DNA from: Myxococcales bacterium
GTDB taxonomy: Bacteria; Myxococcota_A; Polyangia; Nannocystales; Nannocystaceae
Assembly: GCA_020633295.1 (NCBI GenBank)
Contig: JACKDW010000013.1
Location: forward strand, 1 to 64,000
Length of the DNA stretch: 64,000 nt
Direction: 5' to 3'
Shown here: piece by piece, positions 8,974 through 20,178 of the stretch
How the letters are laid out: each line of letters starts with the position of its first letter
Numbering within the stretch: the first letter of the stretch is position 1
Program-made: the position numbers and the translations under genes
Notes under the pieces: model-generated
What the model was told of the DNA's origin: nothing
What the model saw: the letters and a program-made list of their open reading frames with translations, nothing else
The model's database searches: none

Positions 8974-9362
8974 GGTCGCCGTACGAGCGATTGAATCACA
9001 GCGGCGGAGACGCCGCCACGGATCGATCGTTGTATCTCCACGCGACGCGATGCGAGGCGATGCGAGGCGACGCGTCGAGGCGACGCGTCGAGGCGACGCG
9101 TCGCCGAGAGGCGAGGCGACGCGTCGAGGCGCGCGCGTCGTCCATCAACGCGCGGTCGCGCGCGTCGACGCGCGCGCGGTCGCGTCGCCTCCATCCCGCC
9201 GCCGGACCGCCGCGCCTCAGCGTCACGCGCGAGGCGACGCGCGTCTCACGAGCTGTCCCTTCGGGCCGGTCACACGATCGCGGCGGGCGACCGGCCGCCC
9301 GGCTCGCGGCGGCGATTTAATATGTCTTTAGGGACATTATTTCAGCGAGTAGCATCGCCGGT
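8974..9362. repeat. Low-complexity spacer with 13-bp tandem repeats
   Basis: A 389-base gap between the divergent CHAT and surface-protein genes. A small hairpin (GCGGCG-GAGA-CGCCGC) is at 9001-9016. GCGATGCGAG-type units lead into three perfect 13-bp repeats GAGGCGACGCGTC at 9064-9102, with a further copy shortly after, around 9112-9124. The rest is simple CG/GCGTC sequence. Short open frames here have Arg/Thr-rich composition and are not convincing genes. The last 50 bases become AT-rich and hold the palindrome at 9322. Confidence 0.6.
9322..9337. promoter_or_regulatory. Palindrome ATGTC-TTTAGG-GACAT
   Basis: A perfect ATGTC-N6-GACAT palindrome in an AT-rich patch that ends 25 bases before the ATG of the surface protein at 9363. 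Position and symmetry suggest an operator or core promoter element; inference only. Confidence 0.5.
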
Positions 9363-10606
9363 ATGCGTACGTGGACTCGCCTACTCATGATCGCCGGCGC
9401 GGTCGGCCTCGCGCCGACGACCGCCGCCGCCGCGGTCGAGACCGCCGACTTCTCGCCCTCCGAGACCAAGGAGATCCTCGGCGTCGACGACTTAACTGGG
9501 ACAGCGGGTGGATCCCCGACGGCTCCCCGGTGCAGCTGCGGATGATCCTGACCGCGGGCAACTCGATCACGGTCGAGATGCCCGGCGAGGCGTTCTACGA
9601 CTGGGACACGGGCGAGATTCACTTCGAGGGCGACCCCGACGCGGGGCTGTTCGCGATCAACGTCGGCGTCGACCTCGTCGCCCAGGTCAAGCTCGACGTC
9701 GACGCGCCGTGGCCCCTCGACGACATCCAGGTCGAGACCGGCGACCTCCCGCTCGTCGACCTCGCGTCGATCGCCGAGTCCATGTTCACGCCGTACCTGC
9801 TCGAGGGCAACCCGGCGCGGCCCGTCGAGATCTCCGACTCGACCGGCTTCGTCACGCTCGTGCCGATCCCGCTCACGCCCCAGCTCGGCGGGCTCGCCGA
9901 GGGCACGCTCGACATCGACATGGCGATCGACACCGAGGGCACGCTCGCGTGCACCTCGATCGACCTGGCCGTCGACGACCCGTCGATCCAGGCGGACTCC
10001 ATCGTGCAAGAGGGCGCCGCCGCGCCGCTCGACGCCGGCGCCGGGCCGCTGCCCGATCCCTTCGTGGTCAACGCGACGCTGGTCTGCGACCTCTCCGTCG
10101 ACGTCTTCGTCATCATCCGCCCGACGCTGTCGGTCTCGCTCGGCTTCGTCGACTACGATCTGTTCGGCTACGAGCTGCCGCCGATCGGCCTGCCCGAGTA
10201 CGACGAGGAGCTCAAGATGGGCCCGATCCCGCTCGAGTTCACGCGGCCGGAGCCCGAGCCCGAGCCCGAGACCACCGACGGGGGCAGCGACGGCAGCGAC
10301 ACGGACCCGAGCGCGGGCACGGGCGATCCCAGCGACACGAGCGCGACGACCGACACCGACAGCGGCAGCGACTCGGGTCCGGGCGGCGTGACCGACTCCG
10401 CGAGCGACGGCGAGACGATGTCGGGCAGCGACGGCGCGAGCGCGGGCACGGACACCGACGGCGTCTCGAGCTTCGGCGACGCTGACAGCGCGGGCGACGA
10501 CGCGGGCTGCGGCTGTCACAGCGGCGGCGACGAGCTGCCGCGCGGCGCCTGGCTCTGGCTGCTGCTCGGCGTCGGGCTCGCGCGTCCACGCCGCGCGCGC
10601 GCGTGA
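9363..10606 (+). CDS. Secreted surface protein with MYXO-CTERM-like tail (one frameshift)
   Basis: ATG 9363 opens a signal peptide (MRTWTRLLMIAGAVGL, cleavage around AAAA). The frame reads to VDDL and breaks near 9492: GACTT followed by AACTGGGAC needs one more base to give DD-F-NWDSGWIPDG. From there it reads cleanly to TGA 10606. The body (about 280 residues) is beta-rich and acidic (VEMPGEAFYDWDTGEIHFEGDPD, split by turns). An EPEPEPE/Ser-Asp-Gly-Thr linker follows, then GCGCHSGG, a hydrophobic helix (WLWLLLGVGL) and an Arg cluster, matching the MYXO-CTERM surface-anchoring pattern of myxobacteria. Function of the body unknown. The missing base is more likely a sequence error than a real lesion. 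Confidence 0.75.
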
Positions 10607-10654
10607 TTGCGCGGGCGCGGCCAGGACGGTACCGTGACGCGCCGGCCGCTCGTC

Positions 10655-11894
10655 ATGCCCTCGCGCTCGCCCCCACGCTCGCCCACGTCCTGGCTGTCCT
10701 GTAGACCCGCTCGCGTCGGGCTCGCGCTCACGCTCGCGCTCGCGCTCGTGGGCTGCAAGCGCAGGCGCGGCGACGAGCGCCCGACCCGAGGCGACGCCCA
10801 GCGCCGACGAGCCGGGCGCGTCGTCGCGGCCGCGACCGGCGGGCTGCGTGGACGCGGCGGGCTGCGCGGCGCGGGGGCCGAGGCGCTCGGCGCCGGCGGC
10901 TCACCACGGCGCGCGAGCTGTTGACGTGGGCCTGCTCAGAGGACAGGCGAAGGCGTGCGCGACGCTCGGCGAGGCGCTGCTCGCCGGGCGCTCGGCGAGC
11001 GCTGCCGGTCGACATCACGCGCGCCTTCGGAACGCGGCTGCGCCGGCGGCGACGCGCCCTCGTGCGCGCGCGGGCGTCCGCGTGCTCGAGGGGACCGGCG
11101 TGCCAAAGGACGCGGATCGCGGCCAGGAGCTGCTCACGCGCGCCTGCGAGCTCGGCGAGGCCGAGGGGTGCCTGTACCTCGGCGTGATCACGCTCGAGGG
11201 GCAGAGCGTGCCGCGCTCGCCCGCGCGCGCGCTCGAGCTGTTCGAGCGCGCCTGCGCCGAGCAGCTCGCGCCCGCCTGCGAGAACGCCGGGATCGTGCTG
11301 CTGCGCGGCGAGGCGGGGCGACCCGACGCGCGCGCCGGCGCGGCGCGCTTCCGACAGGGGTGCGAGCTCGGGCTCGCGAGCGCGTGCTTCAACCTCGGCG
11401 TCGCCTACTACAAGGGCGAGGGCGTGCTGCGGGACTTCGTGCGCGCGGCCGAGCTCCTGCGGACCGCCTGCGACGGCGGCCACGAGGCGGCGTGCGAGCC
11501 CGCCGACAAGGTCGGCCGCCAGGCGCGGAGCCGGGTGCCGGGCGCGAACGTCGAGGTCGGCGCCCTCGACATCGACGGCCTGCGCGTGCGCGAGCTCGAG
11601 TGCAGGCTCGACACGGTCGGCTCGCTCGGCGCGCTCGCGCTCGCGGCCACGCTCGCCAAGCAGCGCGCGCGGCTCGACCGCTGCGCGCCGAAGGGCGCCG
11701 CGCCGGTGGTGCGCTGGCGCTACGACGGCGAGGCGATCGCGGATATCGTCGTCGAGGAGGTCGACGCGAAGACGGCCCGCTGCGTCGCCCAGGCGATGGA
11801 GCGCGTGAAGGGCACGGTGCCGGCTCGCTGCGCCGCGATCGTGCTCATCGGCGACGCCGAGGGAGCCGACGCCGCGCTCGCAAGGCGTGGGTAG
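10655..11894 (+). CDS. Sel1-like repeat lipoprotein (frame-broken near the N-terminus)
   Basis: ATG 10655 begins a lipoprotein signal, ending VGLALTLALALVGC with Cys at the cleavage site. The frame then fails in GC-rich sequence around 10780-10850 and again between about 11000 and 11080, where the best Sel1 match (GCAGGDAPSC) lies in another frame. From about 11085 it reads well to TAG 11894: GVPKDADRGQELLTRACELG, GCLYLGVITLEG, RALELFERACAEQ, ACFNLGVAYYKGEGVLRD, AAELLRTACDGGHEAAC. These are Cys-paired Sel1/HcpA-type repeats, which bind proteins in the periplasm or at the surface. A C-terminal domain (VDAKTARCVAQAMERVKG) resembles the AgmX/TonB-C-like ends of myxobacterial proteins, but I am not sure of that. 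Confidence 0.65.
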
Positions 11895-11978
11895 GCTGCG
11901 CGTGCGCGCGCACACACGCGCGTGCTGGGATTATTACCCGGGCTTTGAGCTCCGCCGCGCGTCGGCTATCAAAGGCCC

Positions 11979-13169
11979 ATGTCCACGCGCGCCCGCACGT
12001 ACCACCGCCTCTCCGCCATGCTCGCGCTCGCGCTCGTGACCGTCGCGGGCTGTGACAGCGACACCCGCGGCCCCGCAGACGCGAAGCCGGCGGACGCGAA
12101 GCCGGCGGACGCGAAGCCGGCGGACACGAAGCCCGCGGACCCGGTGGACGTGAAGACCGCAGACGCGAGCGCCGACGACTCGAGCTCGGCGGACTCGAGC
12201 GCCGAGCCGGCGGAGACCGGGGGCGAGGCGGGCGCGTCGGCGGCCGACAGCGCGGCGGAGCCCGCGACCGCGACCGCCAACCCGGGCGAGACGAAGGAAG
12301 CCGGCGAGCCCGACGCGACCGCGGCGGACAGCGGGGGCGACGAGACCGGGGAGACGCCCGCGACCGCGCCCGAGAAAGACCCGGTCAAGCGCCCCGACAA
12401 GACGCCCGTCGCGAGCAAGCCCACGGGGCCCGTCAACGTCCTCGTCCTGCGCGAGAAGACCGCGGGCGGGGCTGCGGCCGCGCAGGGCTACGTCGACAAG
12501 ATCGTCGCCGCGGCCGCGAAGATCAACGGCTGGAGCGAGAGCGCCGGGAAGTACACCACCAGCCGCGCGACCGCGAACGCGTACATCGGCGCGAGCAAGC
12601 CGATGTTCGGCATCATGTCGCTCGCGGCCTTCCTCGCGCTGCGCAAGCAGCATGGCCTCTCGGTCATCGGCCAGGCTGACGTCTCGGCCAAGGGCGGGCG
12701 TCAGTATCACCTCGTCAGCAAGTCCGAGGGCTCGCTCGCGGGCTGCAAGGGCAAGACGCTGGCGAGCAACCACCTCGACGATCGGCCCTTCGTCGACGGC
12801 GTGGTCTCCGGCGGCGAATTCAAGCTCTCGGACTTCACGCTCGACGAGACGCGCAGGCCGGTGCAGACGCTCAAGAAGGTCATCGACGGCGAGGCGGCCT
12901 GCGCCCTGATCGACGACGCGCAGCTCGCCGAGATGAAGGGCGTCAGCGGCGGCGAGGCGCTGAAGTCGGTGTGGAAGTCGAAGGAGCTGCCGCCGATGGC
13001 CGTCGTCGCGTTCTCGTCGGCGCCCGCCGGCGTGCGCACCGCGTTCAAGAGCAGCCTCGCCAAGATCTGCGCGGGCGCGGGCGCCTCGGCCTGCGGCCAG
13101 GCGGGCATCACCCGGCTCAAGCCCGCGAGCGACTCGGCCTACAAGGCCGTGATCTCGGCGTACAAGTGA
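11979..13169 (+). CDS. Lipoprotein with PhnD-like periplasmic-binding domain
   Basis: A 396-residue protein from ATG 11979. The signal peptide ends LALALVTVAGC (lipobox). Residues 30-150 are a disordered Pro/Ala/Asp/Ser/Thr-rich linker that begins with four PADxK units. Residues about 150-390 look like a phosphate/phosphonate-type periplasmic binding protein (PhnD family): an N-terminal VNVLVLREKT strand, SKPMFGIMSLAAFLALRKQ, YHLVSKSEGSLAGCKGKTLASNH (split), and a closing second lobe with ACALIDDAQ. No permease or ATPase gene is adjacent, so this may be a solitary ligand-binding lipoprotein rather than an importer component. The substrate is unknown. Confidence 0.75.
   Translation: MSTRARTYHRLSAMLALALVTVAGCDSDTRGPADAKPADAKPADAKPADTKPADPVDVKTADASADDSSSADSSAEPAETGGEAGASAADSAAEPATATANPGETKEAGEPDATAADSGGDETGETPATAPEKDPVKRPDKTPVASKPTGPVNVLVLREKTAGGAAAAQGYVDKIVAAAAKINGWSESAGKYTTSRATANAYIGASKPMFGIMSLAAFLALRKQHGLSVIGQADVSAKGGRQYHLVSKSEGSLAGCKGKTLASNHLDDRPFVDGVVSGGEFKLSDFTLDETRRPVQTLKKVIDGEAACALIDDAQLAEMKGVSGGEALKSVWKSKELPPMAVVAFSSAPAGVRTAFKSSLAKICAGAGASACGQAGITRLKPASDSAYKAVISAYK
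12078..12137 (+). repeat. 15-bp coding tandem repeat (PADAK units)
   Basis: Four in-frame copies of GACGCGAAGCCGGCG, the last with two changes, encoding DAKPA repeats just behind the lipobox of the PhnD-like lipoprotein. The number of copies could vary without breaking the frame. Confidence 0.8.
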
Positions 13170-13203
13170 GGCGGCGGCGCGAGCCGTCGTCGTGTCGAAC
13201 GAG

Positions 13204-13219
13204 ATGTCGTTGGGGACAT
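13204..13219. repeat. Palindrome ATGTC-GTTGGG-GACAT
   Basis: A perfect copy in the spacer 34 bases after the stop of the PhnD-like lipoprotein. The ATG at 13218 that could start the next frame overlaps its end. Identical over 17 bases to the copy at 3726. Confidence 0.55.
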
Positions 13220-13313
13220 GGTGAAGGAGCGAGCGCCGCGCAGGTCAGGCGCCGAGGCGCGCGCGCTCCGTCGCGCGCCGACGCGCCTTGGCGGCCCCGC
13301 GGTGGGCGCCGCG

Positions 13314-14102
13314 ATGAGCTCGCTGCTCGTCGCCGCGCAGGCCTGCGCGCCCGCGCCGCGGAGCCGCGCGGACGTCGGCGACGTGTCCCCAAGGTCTGGT
13401 AGAGACGACGCGGATCCACACGGGGGCGCGCCGCCGCCCGAGACGCGCGAGCCGATCGCGGACGACCCGCGCCCAGGATCACGCCGTCGGGCCGGCGGCG
13501 CGCTGGCCGCCGCGCCGTCCGACGCCGCCGAGGCGACGACGCCCGCGGCGGCCCGGGCCAGCTGCGCGACGCCGGCCACGACGCGCTCGTCGACGCGCTG
13601 GCGCGCCGCGTCGCGCAGCGCGCCCACAAGATGAAGCTGAGCGCGGCCCAGGCCGATCGGGCCGCGCTCGCGCTGGCGCAGGAGCTCGCGGCCTCGCCCG
13701 CGATGACGCGGCTGGCCGACGTGATGCCGCGCGCGACCGTCGAGCTCGCGCGCGCCGTCGACGAGCGCGGCCTCGCGCGCGCGCGCCCAGGCGATCGCCG
13801 CGTACCTGCTCGAGTTCGTCGCCGCGATGGAGCTCGGCAACCTCGCGCAGCTCGACGAGAATCACTCCCACGTGATCGGCCGCGAGTGGCACGAGATCGA
13901 CTACACCGGCGAGCGCATGACCTGGCAGGGGCAGCGCGACGCGTGGACGCCGAAGGGCGTGCTCGACTTCAAGCGGGCGATTCACATCCACCGCTACTTC
14001 GCGAGCGCGTCGCGCTTGCCCTACTTCACGCGCGTCTACCGGCCGCGCGGTCGCATGCCGCCGCCGCCCGACGAGGGCGACGGCGCGGCGGCGAGCCGGT
14101 AA
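13314..14102 (+). pseudogene. Hypothetical lipoprotein, frame-broken
   Basis: ATG 13314 starts a short lipoprotein-like signal (MSSLLVAAQAC); the frame is also open from ATG 13218. It loses sense in Pro/Arg-rich sequence, shifts near 13555 into a frame giving LRDAGHDALVDALARRVAQ and AQADRAALALAQELAASP, and shifts back at a GC run near 13790 to end with ENHSHVIGREWHEIDYTGE, MTWQGQRDAW and YFTRVYRPRGR at TAA 14102. The joined product would be about 260 residues. I do not recognise the family; the aromatic-rich C-terminal piece looks genuinely conserved. At least two one-base indels are needed, at places typical of sequencing error. Confidence 0.5.
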
Positions 14103-14122
14103 TTCCGCGCTACAGTGACAGC

Positions 14123-14602
14123 ATGCTCCGTGCCCGTGGACGCGCCGTCGCGCCGCGCTCGCGCGCTCTCGGTGCGCTCGCGCTCGCGCTCGCGCTCGCC
14201 GCGTGTGTCGGCGGCGGCGGCGGGCTCGTGAGCGAGACCGTGGGCTTCGTCGACGTCGAGACCGACGAGCACGGCGCGTGGAGCTACGCGCCCGACCACT
14301 GTCACTCCGGGGAGTGGCAGCAGTTCTTCGGCGTCGACCTGGTCGAGGGCGACGACGCGGCCGCGCGCATCACCCGGATCGTCCAGGACCCGATCGACGG
14401 CGCGACCGTCGCGATCAACGTGCCCGGCGAGGACGTCGCGGTGGTGTTCACGGGCGAGGGCTGCGAGCGCTTCGACGTGCTCGTCGAGCGCGACAACTCG
14501 CGGGTCAACAACATCTGGAACGTGTTCGGGCGCGCCGACATCCTCTGCGAGGCCCCCGACGCGCGCCTCGAGCTCGAGGTGATCTTCGACGGCTGCCACT
14601 GA
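14123..14602 (+). CDS. Small lipoprotein, 159 aa, unknown function
   Basis: It starts at ATG 14123, 20 bases after the preceding stop. The signal peptide is Arg-rich followed by LGALALALALAAC (lipobox), then a Gly5 spacer. The mature part is acidic with beta-strand pattern (HSGEWQQFFGVDL, GATVAINVPGEDVAVVFTG, DILCEAPDARLELEVIFDG) and conserved-looking Cys pairs. It probably sits in the outer membrane. Family not recognised. It faces the beta-lactamase-like gene, with only a few bases between the stops. Confidence 0.75.
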   Translation: MLRARGRAVAPRSRALGALALALALAACVGGGGGLVSETVGFVDVETDEHGAWSYAPDHCHSGEWQQFFGVDLVEGDDAAARITRIVQDPIDGATVAINVPGEDVAVVFTGEGCERFDVLVERDNSRVNNIWNVFGRADILCEAPDARLELEVIFDGCH

Positions 14603-14608
14603 GCGCGC

Positions 14609-16578
14609 TCAGCCGCACGGGCCCGTCCCCGGCGCGCGCGTGATTTCGAAGCCGCCGATCCGCGGCGGCGCGTCGTCCGTCAGGCTCACGCGCATGCGCG
14701 CCTCTCCGCGCTCGCACTGCAGCGCGTAGACGACCCCGCCCGGCAGCACCTGCTGCGGATCGCCGAGCGAGCAGTCCCCGAAGGCCTGGCGGACGCCGGC
14801 GAGGAACGTCCGGATGCGCGCCGGGCCGAGCGCTGCGGTGAAGAGGCGCGCGTGGGCGCGGTCGTCCCAGCGCCGCATCAGCGTCAGCGCGCGCGCGGCC
14901 GCGTCGCGGTTGTGCGCGGGCGCGGGCAGACCCGCGGCGCCGACGAAGCGCAGCTCGGTCACCGGCGCGCCCGCCCAGGGCGCGACCCGCAGCGCGAGGC
15001 GCAGGCGCCCGCGCTCACAGGCAGCTCGAGCTCGCCGGCGCGCGGCTCGTCGATGTCGACCGGCTGCGGATCCTGGCACGCGCCGACCAGCTCGCGCCAG
15101 CGCGCGAACTCTCGCTCGGTGCCCGAGACCGGGTACGCGTCGCGGTAGTCGTCGCTGAACACGCGCGCGTGCGCGGCGGGGTCCCAGCGGCCGACGAGCG
15201 CCCCGAGCTCGCCCGCGGCGGCGACCAGCGCGGGCGCGGGCGCGTGCCGGCGAGGCGCGAGCGCGCCCGTGTCGCCGAGCAGATCGAGCACCTTGAGCCC
15301 GTCGCTGGGCAGCACGCGGCTCGAGATCGCCGACTGGTTCGTCAGCAGGATGACCGCGACGCCCTGCCACGGCAGCATGTAGAGCGTGGCGCGGTAGTTG
15401 AGCGTCTTGCCGTTGTGGCCGACCACGTACTCGTGGTGGCACGTCGAGAACACGCCGAACACGTGACCCGTGCCGCCCACCCAGACGCTCGCGGCGCCGC
15501 GACCATCTGGCTCAAAGTGCATGCTCGATACGACCTGCAGCCGGTGGGCCTCGCGGATCGTCGCGCGGCGCAGCGGGCCGCGCTCCGGCCCGTCGCGCGG
15601 CGGCCACGCGTCGAGGTTGTAGGCGGCGTAGCGCGCGAGATCCTCGACGCTCGCGTACAGCCCCCCGGCCGCGTCGGCGGCCCCGGGGCGCCAGTGCGGG
15701 CGCGCGCGCGGCTGGCGGTCTGGCCCGAACTCGTGGCCGACCGCGAGCTTGTCCGGAGGGATATGTTCAGGAAGCCAGGCGGCGCCCGCCATGCCGATCG
15801 GCCGCAGGATCGCGTCCCGCGTGTACGTCCGGTGATCGACGCCCGCGACGTTGTCGACCAGCGGCCCGAGCAGCTGCACGCCGAGGTTGGAGTACACGCG
15901 GCGCAGCCCCGGCGCGCGCTCGAGCCCGAGGCCCCGCAGCGTCGCCAGGAACTCCGCGCGGCTCGGCGGCGACGCGGGGTACTCGGGGAAGGCGCCCATG
16001 CGCGGCAGCCCCGAGCTGTGCGTGAGGAGGTGGCGGATCGTGATCTCGGGGCTGTCGACGCTGGGGTACAGGATCTGCGCGAGCTCGGGCAGGTAGACCC
16101 GCGCCGGGCGATCGAGCTGCAGGCGCCCCTCGTCGCGCAGCTTCAGGATCGCCATGGCGGTGATGGTCTTGCTGATCGAGCCGACGCCGAAGCGCGTGTC
16201 GAGCTCGATCGGCAGGCCGCGCGCCGGGTCGCTGTGACCCCAGGCGTGAAACCACGCGAGCTCGCCGTCGATCACGATCCCCGCGGCGAGCCCGACGAGG
16301 TGGTCGCGGGCGACGGTGCCCGCGAGGTAGTCCTCGACGGCCGGGAACGCGGACTCGATGCGGGCGCGACGGTCGGGATCGAGGAAGCGCGGCGGCGGGT
16401 CGAGCGGCGCGTGGAAGCGCTGCACAGGCGCCGGCGGCCGCGTCGACGCGGCCGCGGCGGTTGACGGCTCGGCCGCGCGGGCGGGCGCCTCGGAGCGGGT
16501 CGCGACGCCTGGGCCCGCGCAGGCGAGCGCGAGCGCGGCGGTGAGCGTGGCGACGGCGTACGAGGCGGGGGCGCGCAT
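14609..16578 (-). CDS. Serine beta-lactamase-like hydrolase lipoprotein (one frameshift near the C-terminus)
   Basis: ATG 16578 opens a signal with lipobox LALAC. The catalytic domain (about residues 65-440) is class C beta-lactamase/esterase type: SxxK is SISK (Ser134, Lys137), the YxN motif is in RVYSNLG, and the HxG-type third motif is in VVGHNGKT. These enzymes are D-aminopeptidases, esterases or PBP-like hydrolases; a drug-resistance role is not implied. Behind it come two related NTF2-like segments (ELGALVGRWDPAAHARVF and ALTLMRRWDDRAHARLFTAAL). The frame breaks near 15010; the continuation in the next frame ends at 14609 (ITRAPGTGPCG). It is downstream of, and co-oriented with, the prolyl oligopeptidase. 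Confidence 0.8.
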
Positions 16579-16629
16579 ACCTGGATCCATAGCAGGATCC
16601 TCGCGCCGGCTCGCGCGCGCGCGCGCCGA

Positions 16630-18846
<2,217 letters not shown>

Positions 18847-19026
18847 GGGGCGCCCACAGAGTGCCACACGCGACGCAGGCCGGCGCCACGCGAGGGCGTT
18901 GACATTCTGGCGAGGGGCTCACGGGCGCGTGCCAAGGCGGCGCGCGCGGTCCCGGCTCGCGTCACGCAAGCCCGCAGAACCCCACGGCACCCGCCGGTGG
19001 CCCGACGCTTGCTCTCCCCGAGGGCG

Positions 19027-20052
19027 ATGGTCCAGCTCCCCCGACTGCTGCAGGATCACTTCTGGGTGGCGAAGGCGGCCACCACCGTCGCGCTCGCCGG
19101 CCTGCTCGCCTCGGCGACCTCGGCCTTCATCGGGGCGCGCATCATCGCGGGGGTGAGCGCCTCGCCGGTCCCCGCAGGCGCCGAGGATGACGCGGAGCCC
19201 GACGACGAGGACGCCGTGTCGACACCTCGCGCGACGCTCGCCCGCGCGCAGATCGGCCCGCGCCGCGACGCCGAGTCCACGATCGCCCGCAACCCCTTCT
19301 GCCCGAGCTGCCTGCCGCCAGGCGAGGCGCCGCCAGTGACCCCCGACGGCCCGGGTGATCCGCTCGCGCCCGGCCCCGCGGTGGCGATGGACGGCGTCCG
19401 CAGCGAGCTGCCGCTGCTGCTCGTCGCGACCATGGAGGCCGTCGACCCGGCGAACTCGCGCGCCACGCTGCGCTCGAACGCGACCGGCTCCTCGGGGCTC
19501 GTATGGCCTGGAAGCCAGATCGCTGTGGGGGTCGAGGTCGTCGGCATCGAGCGCGGGCGCGTGCTGCTGGTCAACAACGGTCGGCGCGAGTACATCCCCG
19601 TCGGCGAGCTGCCGCCCGAGAAGCCGAAGACCGCCGCGCGCGCGGAGGCGCCCGCGAGCGCGAAGCCGGCGGCGAAGCCCCGCGACGCCGGGATCCCCGG
19701 GGCCGCCGAGGCCATCCGCTGCGACGGCGGCGGGGGCAGCTGCACGGTCGAGCGCGACTTCGTCGAGGGTCTGCTGAAGAACCCCATGCAGGCCGCGCGC
19801 GAGATTCGGGTCGCGCCCGCGCAGCGCGACGGCGAGGCCTACGGCTTCCGCCTCGGCCGCGTGCGCCCCGGCACGCTCCCGCAGCTGCTCGGTCTCGAGA
19901 CCGGCGACGTCGTGCTCGCGGTCAACGGCTACGAGCTCAACTCCATCGACGGCGCGATGGGCCTGCTCGGCAAGCTGCGGCGCGCGACGAACCTCGAGGT
20001 CTCGATCGAGCGCAAGGGGAAGACGATGACCAAGGCCGTCAAGATCGAGTAG
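19027..20052 (+). CDS. GspC-like type II secretion protein
   Basis: It starts at ATG 19027 behind a GAGGG ribosome site. Architecture: a short cytoplasmic tail, one membrane helix (about 17-42, KAATTVALAGLLASA), an acidic linker, an HR-type domain (about 85-200: NPFCPSC, LLLVATMEAVDPANSRATL, VGVEVVGIERGRVLLVNNG) and a C-terminal PDZ domain (about 255-341: FRLGRVRPGTLPQLLGL, DVVLAVNGYELNS). This is the layout of GspC/EpsC, which links the inner-membrane platform to the secretin. No gspD, gspE or other T2SS gene is near; the neighbours are two peptidases on either side. It could be an isolated gspC, common in myxobacteria, or a PDZ regulator of another system. Confidence 0.75.
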   Translation: MVQLPRLLQDHFWVAKAATTVALAGLLASATSAFIGARIIAGVSASPVPAGAEDDAEPDDEDAVSTPRATLARAQIGPRRDAESTIARNPFCPSCLPPGEAPPVTPDGPGDPLAPGPAVAMDGVRSELPLLLVATMEAVDPANSRATLRSNATGSSGLVWPGSQIAVGVEVVGIERGRVLLVNNGRREYIPVGELPPEKPKTAARAEAPASAKPAAKPRDAGIPGAAEAIRCDGGGGSCTVERDFVEGLLKNPMQAAREIRVAPAQRDGEAYGFRLGRVRPGTLPQLLGLETGDVVLAVNGYELNSIDGAMGLLGKLRRATNLEVSIERKGKTMTKAVKIE

Positions 20053-20178
20053 AGAGGTCGCCGGCGAGCTCGGCGCGACGGCGCGCGCGCGGCTCGAGCC
20101 CGCTTCCCGATCTCGGGGCGTTCGGGCTACCGTGGGGCAGCTGGATCCGAGCTTGCTCCGAAAGCGTCGCGCGCCCTC

